64,000 bases of DNA from Cannabis sativa. Taxonomy: Eukaryota > Streptophyta > Magnoliopsida > Rosales > Cannabaceae. Positions 55,930 to 64,000 of this stretch are shown in pieces (within the stretch, counting starts at the first letter, position 1; each line of letters opens with the position of its first letter). The notes under the pieces were generated by a model. That model saw only the letters and a list, made by a program, of their open reading frames with translations. It was not told where the DNA came from and made no database searches. The position numbers and the translations under genes were made by a program. The DNA lies in NCBI RefSeq assembly GCF_029168945.1, contig NC_083602.1, positions 1,488,001 to 1,552,000 on the forward strand, read 5' to 3'.

Positions 55930-56545
55930 TATGTAATATTCGGAAGAGTTTCAACAAGAAGGATATTGTAGCCGTTGATTACAAGGGAAAGTTTTAAGAA
56001 GTTGTACAATAGTACAATTCGACATAAAAAGGTAGCTTTTACGAAGGCAATTTGGTGTCGTCTTATCTTGCCCAAATATAAATTTATCTTGTGGCAAGCA
56101 ACTCATTCCTATCTTCTTACTAAAGATACTCTCATTATATAAAAATTGACAAAGGTATGTTCGGTGTGTGGCGGGCATGATGAAAGTCATAAACACATTT
56201 TTTTTTTGATTTAAGAGTTTATATATTACATCAGTATAATCTGGGACTCGAACTTAGGACCTCCAACACACACGCACCCCCTATAGCCACTTGAGCTAGC
56301 CTCAAGTAGTTCATCAACACATTTTCTTTGATTGTTCTTTATTAAAAGGAGTAGTCGACATCTTTTTAGTTGGTTGGGTTTTGATGCTTGGCCAATAGAA
56401 TTTTCGAATTAGCTAGTGTGGATAGAGAACAAAATGACAGGTCTATTAGCTAATATAATCTATGTTCTTTTAGCGGCTACAATCTACTACTTAGAATATA
56501 ATCGAGTGTTCATTGGTAAATCCCTTTTAGGTGTGCATTATTGTA
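55930..56545 (+). pseudogene. LINE zf-RVT region remnant, split by a SINE
   Basis: The plus strand reads '[20 protein letters not shown]', '[13 protein letters not shown]', '[20 protein letters not shown]', interrupted by a SINE, then 'FFDCSLLKG' and 'NIIYVLLAATIYYLEYNRVF'. This is the zinc-binding region after reverse transcriptase in plant LINE ORF2 ('PK..FFLWLA..GRLLT', 'C.LC....E...HLFF.C'). Stops show it is dead. Confidence 0.75.
56202..56310 (-). mobile_element. tRNA-derived SINE with target duplication
   Basis: On the minus strand an A box (TAGCTCAAGTGG, 56287-56298) and B box (GTTCGAGTCCC, 56243-56253) lie about 34 bp apart. The 3' end is a T-run in plus view (56202-56207). It is flanked by TCATAAACACATTTT (56187-56201) and TCATCAACACATTTT (56311-56325), a 15-bp duplication with one mismatch. 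Removing it restores the LINE zf-RVT reading. Confidence 0.85.
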
Positions 56546-56589
56546 GAATTTTTCAAAAAGTTATTAGTTTAGTAAAATAAAATAAAAAA

Positions 56590-57165
56590 TAAAAAGGTGC
56601 ATCTACAATACACCTTAATAAAACGGGTGCATTAGTGCATTTTTAACTGTTTCCCACATTTAAAAGAATTTTTTAGTCCCTTTTTTCGTCGCGTATGTTA
56701 TAATTATTTAAGACATTTAATAAAATTTTAAAAAATTTAGAATAATTTATAATATAAAATTTAATGTTCAAACTATTTATTTTACACTCGTATAAAATAA
56801 AAAATGAGCTCTTTTATTTTTACACTTCAAATCATTTTTTTTTTGTATTTATACGGAATTCTACTTAGAAACCCCTATAGCAACTTAAATCGCAACCAAA
56901 ATTTATATAATAACTCACATAAAAACTAATAGAGCAACCCAAACCGTAAATCTGAAGAAAAAAAAAGGGGCTAAAAATAGTATATGGAATAATTTCTCAA
57001 TAAAAAATTGACAGGTATAACAAACTCTTTGAACTCTATTTTTGACGTGTTAAATTTTTTTCGAATTTTTAAAAAATTTCGAACTAAATTTTTCTTTTAA
57101 ATATTAAAAGAGATAAGGATGCATAAGTGCACCTCTTTACATAATAGAATTTAAAAAGAAAATGT
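56590..57165. repeat. Family A MITE copy, diverged
   Basis: It starts near 'GGTGCATCTACAATACACC' and 'GGGTGCATTAGTGCATTT' and ends near 'GATGCATAAGTGCACCTC'. The middle repeats the 'ATTATTTAAGACATTTAATA' block found at 157-573. The ends are unclear and there may be more than one insertion. Confidence 0.5.
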
Positions 57166-57201
57166 GAAATGTTCAAAAAATATTACCCCAATTTTATTGG
57201 A

Positions 57202-57207
57202 CACGTG
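57202..57207. promoter_or_regulatory. G-box (CACGTG) upstream of F-box copy 5
   Basis: A CACGTG hexamer in GACACGTGTCA context lies about 160 bp before the probable leader donor of F-box copy 5. Such boxes bind bZIP and bHLH factors. Use in this gene is not shown. Confidence 0.3.
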
Positions 57208-57239
57208 TCACCCTTTTCTTTGCCTTCTTCTTGAGATGT

Positions 57240-57978
57240 CATTTACACCATTGTTGTAGGAAGAAATCCTCTCCACTCTCTCCACCTAGCAAAGCCCTAA
57301 ATATCAATCCTTTGAACTTATAGCTTTCGTTCTCTCTTTCTGGTTCATCAAACATAAACTTTGTAAGAATCTACCTTAATTTCTTTCCATTTTATATGCT
57401 CAAATTTACATTCGAAATCCATTTACTTATAATAAATGTTGTTAATTTCATTAAACCAAACTATTCCAAAGTTCACCATTACTCAGATTTCTTTATAGTA
57501 TATTATGCTTTTTTTTTATGTATGTTCAATAAAATCATCAGCCATCCCATAATGCAAAATTTCAATATTTTTGATGCATCTTTTATTGTTCTTTGTTTTC
57601 ATGAAATTTGAACTTGTATTTATTTACATATGTGAGATATGTTCAGAGAACATTGTCTCACATGGATTAAACGTAAAAGTATTGAGTCATATTGATCATC
57701 AATTGATTTTGAGATGGAATTCGATGATTAACATTCAAATTAATCTTTACCGATTTTTTTTTTTTATTTATTTGGTTATGTTTTTGTCTTGAATTTAGTA
57801 GACAATAAACATATGAGTAAGATTGTTTTCTTGGTGGGATTCATATTTATTTATCCTTGTTGGAAAGAAAATGAATTAGTATTAACCATGTTCTTAGTAT
57901 TAGAGAAATGGTACTTCCATTCATTGAATTTGGTCTTCATGATATTTATATTTGTTGTTATCTCTTACAGTTTATAAC
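57240..57978 (+). other. Predicted leader and leader intron of F-box copy 5
   Basis: CT-rich sequence at 57255-57360 looks like a 5' leader. A donor (CTTT|GTAAGAATC) at 57362/57363 and an acceptor (TCTCTTACAG) ending at 57970, nine bases before the start codon, suggest a roughly 600-bp leader intron. Inferred from signals only. Short frames within it are not genes. Confidence 0.45.
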
Positions 57979-59515
57979 ATGGCGAAAAAGAGGGTTCAAA
58001 TGGCACCATCCATGGCTGATGATGACAGAATTTCGAAACTACCTGATGCACTGATCACCCACATCTTATCTTTTCTCCCAACTAAAGAAGTTGTTCAAAC
58101 ATGCCTTCTTTCAAAGCGTTGGAAACTCATTTGGTATTCCGTTCCCACGCTCCTTTTCTATAACTATGATATGGATGATCTTGAAAAGTTGTACAATTTT
58201 ATCAATAAATATTTGAAACGCCGCAAGAAAGGTATGAAATTTATTGCTGATTCAGGCGTAACTAGTTTTGTGCTTCGTATGAACGGAACATGTAAAAGAA
58301 GTAAAACTCGCCTTTTAGGTAAATGGTTAGCTTTTGCTGTTGAGAAAAAGATCAAGGAAATAAAGCTTAAGCTGAGTTTAGATTTAATGCCACATGATTG
58401 GGATAGTATCTACTACTGCTTACCTAAAATATTATTAGTCAATGCAAGATATTTGACTATTTTGGAATTGGAAGGGATAATGTTGGATACATTTTATCCA
58501 TTTAATTTTCCATCTTTAAAAAGTTTGTCACTGAGATTTGTTTATCATTCATCTACTGCAACAGATGATGGGGTATTTAAGTTTTTGTTGGGTTCCCCTT
58601 CTCTTGAGAAATTGTGTTTAGATGAATATGATTTCTTAAGGATTAATGATCAAATCCAATTACAAAGTTTAAGTCTCAAATTTCTGGAACTTATATATTT
58701 AGAGTTAGACCGTCTTGAATTACATGTTCAAGTTGAAGCCATAAATCTTGAGTCTTTGGTACTATGTGGTGTTGCTTTGCATGAAATAGATCTCTCATCT
58801 TGCAAGAAAATTAGAAATATCTCATTAGAGGAATGTACAGAAGATGAGCAGTCATCATTACAAGCTCTTATCTCTAATAATCCTCTTCTTGAGAATTTGA
58901 CTTTGAGGTACTGCCTAATGTATAATTCAAAGCATCTTAACATCTCAAGCCAACACTTGAAAAGTTTCGATTTTACACATTTTCGGTGTGATGAAGATGA
59001 AATGATCAGTGCTGTTACAATTGAATCAGCTCCAAAATTAACATCATTTCATTATGATGGTGATATTGATCTTAGCATATCAATAAAATCACATAACTTG
59101 TTGAATGGGAAAATTGTTATTTTAGAGGAGCAAGAGGTTGACTATGACACAAGGTTTCCCAATATGATGAAATTTCTTTCAAAGCTCAATTGCTCTTGGA
59201 ATATTATAACTCTACATGTCTGCAAAGATGAGGTATTTTGCTTTATTTTTATTTGTTTTCATTGCTTTATTTCAAGTTAGTATTATTAATCTACATATTG
59301 TATATTAGTTGATATGTTTATATGTTTGCATGAAGGCTCTTATATTGCCAAAAAATGTGAAAAAGATGGACATGTCTCCCTTGATTAGTTGGAAGCATCT
59401 CAGAGTAATTATTAATGAATATGATCCCGAAAGATTGTCAGATTTGAAGGATTCGTTGTTGTGGATTTCGCCATCTTTAGAAACATTATCTATTAACGGA
59501 AATGTGATATTTTAG
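57979..59515 (+). CDS. F-box/LRR/FBD protein, copy 5 (477 aa)
   Basis: Exon 1 is 57979-59232 and exon 2 is 59336-59515, with a 103-bp GT-AG intron in phase 0. I chose the ATG at 57979 (MAKKRVQMAPSMADDDRISK), which directly follows a likely acceptor; the frame is open nine codons further up, across that splice site. Domains are an F-box ('DRISKLPDALITHILSFL...CLLSKRWKLIWYSVPTL'), LRR-like repeats ('FPSLKSLSLRFVYHS', 'GSPSLEKLCL', 'NNPLLENLTL') and FBD ('ESAPKLTSFHYDGDIDL', 'NCSWNIITLHV', 'PLISWKHLRVI'). It is the first plus-strand member of the cluster, beyond STA1, and appears intact. It is a predicted SCF substrate receptor of unknown target. Confidence 0.9.
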
Positions 59516-59519
59516 TTTG

Positions 59520-60740
59520 CTTAATAGTATTGTAACTGCTGATTATGAGTAGGGATGATTGTTTTTGTCTCTTTTTCTTTTTGCTAAGTGGTACTTTGAG
59601 GTTGTTATTTTGCATGAGAATTAAAGCTCATAATTTAAAGTTAAGAATGGGCATATCTTGGAATATTATTTGATTTATGATCTCTTTTCTTGGCTCCTCT
59701 CTGCCATTGCATATTGTTTGTCTAAGTATTTGGTTATTTCAATAATAATCATAGAGAAGAGAATATAAACTATTGATTTATATGCATGAGTACATGTTTC
59801 ACAAATGCCTTGTTTATATTTTGGTTGAAAAATGCATTTGTTTTAACACTGAAAAGTATAAGTATAATAATGGTAACTTAAAGTAACTTGGCACATTGTA
59901 ATTTGTAAATGTAACAAAGTTAACAATATTCCTACAACACTACCAGATTATAATTAATTATAATAAGAGCAATACTCAAGAGAAACTAGAAATTACAACT
60001 CAAAAAAGTCTGTACACTTTTAAATAATTAGAAAAAATGAACCATTTTTACTTGAATTCACTAGATGTGCACCTCCTTCAATCATGGTAATTGATTGTTT
60101 AACCAAATGATATGTTTGGCCAAATGGAAGACCACAAACATAAGGTTGTGAATTATCATTTTGACAAAATTAATTTAGAAAAAATTAGACTTTATACTTT
60201 TTTTATATTTTATACTTTTTTATTTTAATTTTTATTATTCTTTAATTTATACCTAATTTTATAAGAACTTTAAGTTAGGTGAGGTTGTATTTGATACTTT
60301 GATTATAAAAGAAGTTATTTATTAATTAAAATTATTTTATAATTATATTTATCCTAAACTATTATTAGTAAATTTAGACAACACATTTATATGAACAATA
60401 ACTACTGTGCCCAACGTAATAACATATTGTGAATAGTGCATAAAACATCTACAAAATAAAATATTAGAAAATAAATTAACACTCTAGTAATGATATTAAT
60501 ATAATTGATAAAAAAAAAATTCAATATTTAGAAAGAAAACAAAATGTCTCTTCAACAGATTTTTTTTTTTTAAAATTAAACTTATCACAAATTCTCTCTA
60601 ATCATAAACCCACAAACATCGAACTATAAAATAATAATATCATAAAATTTTATTACCACACAATTTAATAATAAAATAAATAACGTGAATGATAGTAAAG
60701 CAATTCAAATTATAATATATGAAAATAATAAAGATAAATA
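59520..60740. other. Intergenic DNA between F-box copies 5 and 6
   Basis: The first 250 bp are the 3' flank of copy 5. The rest is A/T-rich with no gene, RNA or clear transposon end. Confidence 0.5.
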
Positions 60741-60741
60741 G

Positions 60742-61084
60742 TAACATAACTACTTATATTTTTGAGTTTGTAAGCGACATAAATTTAATAACTTTTGTTA
60801 GCGGTATAAGTACTCAAATATTTGTAAAATTATAATTTTTTTATAGTTTCGTCAATATAGAGACCGTTATTGTCTTAAACATGATACATATAAAGTCTAA
60901 ATTTTAGATCATTAGGTCTAGACTGAAACATGTAATTCAAAATCTTCTTTTAATAAATTCAAAATGGAATCCATATTGATAAAAATATAGGAAAATTATA
61001 ATTTTACAAAAGTTGATACTTATACCCCTAAAAAAATAATTGGTTTTTTGTCATATACAAGCTCAAAACTTTGAGTACTTATGC
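60742..61084. mobile_element. MITE (family D), diverged
   Basis: Inverted ends (left 'CTACTTATATTTTTGAG', right 'CTCAAAACTTTGAGTACTTATG') and inner arms match the element at 18033-18382, including 'TCTTTTAATAAATT' and 'AATTATAATTTTAC'. It is non-coding. Confidence 0.55.
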
Positions 61085-61472
61085 TGATATTTACCCAAAT
61101 AATAAATAAAAGACTTGAATTTATTTTTTAATTTTTTTAAGGAAAAGACTTGGAGTTTGGTTTAATACAAGTTACTTTTATAACATTGGAAATTTCTTTA
61201 ATAGACCTCCTTAAATGTCTGTTATGTTAGACCCTTTATCTGTTTTGGTATTTAGGAAAAAAAATTATTTATTTTTTAATGATCACATATGTTGTAGCTA
61301 TTTAAGACCATGGATGAAGAAAGAGAAAATTTATGCATATTCACGTAAGGAATATTACTTAACCAATCTACCATTTTACTCTTTTCTTCTTCTTATTATT
61401 ATCATTGTTAATTGTTATGGAGGAAAGTTAATTTACTACTTTTATTGTTGTTACAGTCCTCAATCTAAGACC

Positions 61473-62987
61473 ATGAAGACATCAACATCATCAATGGTGG
61501 TGGGTGGTGATGATGATGACAGAATTTCCAAACTTCCTGATGCATTGATCCATCACATACTGTCTTGTCTTTTCTCCCAACTAAATATGTGGTTCGTACA
61601 TGCATTCTTTCAAAGCGTTGGAAACCCATTTGGTATTCAGTTCCTACACTCTTTTTCACTGATGTTAATGTTAATGTTAATGTTAATGTTAATGATGATG
61701 ATGATGATGATGATGATAATGGTGGTGAAAAATTCTACAATTATGTTGACAATTGTTTGGAAAAGTACTGCCAGAATTTTATGAACGATTCGAGCATAAC
61801 TAGTTTTAAGTTTCGATACTTTGGATCGTTTTTTCAAAATACTAAGGCAAGGCTTATAGATAAATGGTTAGCTTTTGTAGTTGAGAATAAGGTTAAGGAA
61901 ATAACTCTTTGCACTCCTAATACTAAGTATTGTTTACCTCCTAATGTATTTGACAATGCAACATACTTGACTATTTTGAAGTTGGACATGTTAGAGTGGG
62001 ATTGTACTAGTACTAATTCCTTTAGTTTTCCATTTTTGAAAATTTTGTCATTGGGATATGTTCGCCAATCTCATGCTGCAAAGGAGGATTTGGTACTTAA
62101 GCTTTTGTTGGGTTGTCCTTCTCTTGAGGATTTGAGGTTATATGGTTATGAGTTCTTAGCTGTTGATAATCGGGTTCGATTACAAAGTTTAAGCCTTAAG
62201 TCCTTGGAATTGTTGTTTGATTCTGTACGGACTATGTGCAGATTACAAGTTGAAACTGTAAATCTTGAATCTTTGGAGCTAAGTTATGATCTAAAATTAA
62301 TTGACAGTGTATGATTCTTGTCCTGACAAGTTAGAAGTTTTAATTACAAGTATTCCTCTTCTTGAGAATTTGACTTTGGTCTACTATGATCGATATATGA
62401 GGCACATAAGAATCTCGAGTCAACACTTGAAAAGTTTCTTGTTTCGAAATGAGAATCTGGATCTCGAAAATTCATGTAGCATGAGCGTTGCAATTGAATC
62501 TGCTCCTGAACTAGAATATGTTTGTTATGAAGGTAATATCAATTTTTGTATATCACTGGAGTTGTCTGATTCATTGAATGGAAAATTTGTAATTCTTGAG
62601 GATGATCTTGAGGAGAGAAACTATGACACAAATTGGTTTAATGGTATGGGAAATTTTCTTAAGAATCTCAATTGCTCTTGGAATATGCTAACCCTTCATG
62701 TACACTCTTGTGAGGTATGCTCATTACCTGTATTACATTATTTGAAGTTCATATTACTGATATATTTATGTTTTTATAAATCATTATATATACATATGTG
62801 TGTGTGTGTGAAGGCTCTCATCTGGCCAGAAGATTTGAAGAACAAATGTCCTTATCCGTTGCTTAATTGGAAGCATCTCCGAGTTATTACTAATCAAAAA
62901 CCAAAGAGAGAGTCTGACTTTAAAGATGCCTTGATGTGTATACCTTCTTTAGAAACTCTATCGATCAATGGAAAGAACATACTTTAG
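61473..62987 (+). pseudogene. F-box/LRR/FBD gene, copy 6, broken by two frame errors
   Basis: The gene would start at 61473 (MKTSTSSMVVGGDDDDRISK). Exon 1 ends at 62714, exon 2 is 62814-62987, and the 99-bp GT-AG intron is intact. Two lesions break exon 1. A 5-bp tandem duplication TGTCT TGTCT (61561-61570) shifts frame within the F-box after 'HHILS'. Near 62306-62310 a short deletion, estimated at about 30 bp, removes the 'LSACKK(I)RNL' block found in other copies and shifts frame again. The parts after each lesion remain family-like ('CILSKRWKPIWYSVPTLFF', 'GCPSLEDLRL', 'SIPLLENLTL', 'NCSWNMLTLHV'). An ATGATG/GTTAAT simple repeat encodes an Asn-Val and Asp run. Damage is recent, since few other changes are seen. 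A truncated protein from 61473 would lack most of the F-box. Confidence 0.88.
61665..61722. repeat. Hexa- and trinucleotide repeat in F-box copy 6
   Basis: (TTAATG)n is followed by (ATG)n within exon 1. The other copies lack the Asn-Val and Asp runs that this encodes. Confidence 0.85.
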
Positions 62988-62995
62988 TTATTGCA

Positions 62996-63085
62996 GATTA
63001 TGATCCTGAAAGATAGATTTGAAGGAGTAGTTGTTGTGGATTTCACCATCTTTAGATACTTATCTATTAATGAAAAGTATATATA
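62996..63085 (+). pseudogene. Second FBD-exon fragment directly behind F-box copy 6
   Basis: Just past the copy 6 stop the sequence reads, with stops, like the last exon of copy 5: 'YDPER', 'LLWISPSL', then 'YLLMKS'. The following 3' flank ('TTGTAACTGTGGATTATGAG') also resembles the copy 5 flank. It is a recombination or duplication scar. Confidence 0.75.
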
Positions 63086-63089
63086 TTTT

Positions 63090-64000
63090 GGGTTGTTTTG
63101 CAATCTTGTAACTGTGGATTATGAGTTGGGATATGACTGTTATTATCTCTTTTCATTTTGCTAAATGATATTGTAATTTGGAACCCTTTTTGTGGTGAAC
63201 TCATTTCTCTTCTGCTAAGCCCTATCATGCAATAACAGCAAATCGAAATTGGAGTAGTTTTGACACATTTGAATCATTGCATTTTCTCTGTTTTATTTGG
63301 TTCAAAATGTCAATGATCAATGGTATTTATTATTTTGTGTATTGCTTTTCCTCTGTTTTGAGTGGTGAAAATAGTTTTTAAGTGATGTTAATTTGAAACT
63401 AAGTGCATTTGGGGCATACAACATTCATTACCATTACTCAAACCAGACCAGCTCATAGGGTTTTACGACTCCTCGTTACATATCTTATATATGACATTTT
63501 ATTTTGAGACCTAATTTTTATTTTGAGACAACTATTGTTTGGTAATTATAGTTATATATAAATTAGAGGTACAAGGGGCACTTGCGAGCCTCTCTTCACT
63601 TGTGTCACCAAAATTACTTTACTGTTTAAATTAATTTCACACGTGTGTTTACAGTCTCTCTTCACTTGGTTAAAACTTAAAATTAAGAGTATTTATCAAA
63701 CCGTTTACACTGCACCGCATAGAAAATACAATTTGAAAAAGCATTAAATCAGCATTATCAATTAAAGGAGATGCTTTATGTTTCACTTGAAAAAACATCA
63801 CTTCTACTGTGGCCATGAGTTAGTTCTTAAAATTTGTTCCTGATCAGTGATGAAGAAAAATGTGCTTATCAGCCAGCAGCAATCGCAGTCTTGCTATGAC
63901 GAGATGACAATCCACAAAAGACATTAGAGTTGGCACGAGATACGATACATTACTCGAGAGACATGATGAGAGGAATGAAAGCAACTTCTTTGGCTAGCTA
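63090..64000. other. Intergenic DNA to window end, no gene seen
   Basis: No frame with protein character, tRNA-like sequence or transposon end could be supported. A gene may begin beyond the window. Confidence 0.45.

Noticed and set aside
57396..57977. Short plus-strand frames before F-box copy 5
   Set aside because: They lie in an A/T-rich predicted leader intron and have no family features.

Overview
This is nuclear DNA from a flowering plant, almost certainly a eudicot. The signs are spliced genes with GT-AG introns, plant-type F-box/FBD genes, a STA1-type splicing factor, AT-rich intergenic DNA and dense plant transposons. The species cannot be fixed from the sequence; a Cannabaceae-like rosid is only an unverified impression.

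Layout. 0-4.6 kb: MITE copies, a small hAT-type element, a two-exon defensin-like secreted peptide gene (minus strand) and two decayed LINE RNase H fragments. 4.6-10.6 kb: a complete Ty1/copia retrotransposon with a 5-bp target duplication and an uninterrupted 1320-codon polyprotein. 10.8-13.7 kb: a five-exon folate-biopterin transporter-family gene (minus strand), followed after a repeat-filled spacer by a truncated tandem copy of its 5' end (15.7-17.2 kb). 17.2-19.1 kb: MITEs and a LINE relic. 19.3-42.7 kb: four minus-strand F-box/LRR/FBD genes, each with one short intron before the last exon. Between them lie a 121-bp minisatellite array, a possible secreted peptide gene, MITEs, an almost intact L1-type LINE (28.2-33.7 kb), a decayed copia end, and a mosaic of gene fragments including a NAC-domain relic (39.3-40.9 kb).

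45.5-48.9 kb: a single-coding-exon gene for the U5 snRNP splicing factor STA1 (PRP6-like), the one clear housekeeping gene. 49.9 kb: a possible small Lys/Glu-rich protein. 50.6-57.2 kb: a nest of DNA transposons, including a Mutator-like element that carries a piece of an RBR (RING-IBR-RING) E3 ligase gene, plus a LINE relic broken by a SINE. 58.0-63.1 kb: a fifth intact F-box/FBD gene and a frameshifted sixth, both on the plus strand.

How the parts relate. The main theme is a tandemly expanding F-box/FBD family, predicted to supply substrate receptors for SCF ubiquitin ligases. It is being reshaped by duplication, frameshift and transposon insertion: a LINE sits 33 bp beyond one stop codon, a MITE inside one intron, and a minisatellite just before one start codon. 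The most unusual single observation is in the copia element. It lacks the usual initiator-Met primer site, and instead has 12 bases just after the left LTR that are perfectly complementary to a stretch inside its own LTR. This is compatible with self-primed reverse transcription or a leader hairpin, but is not proven.
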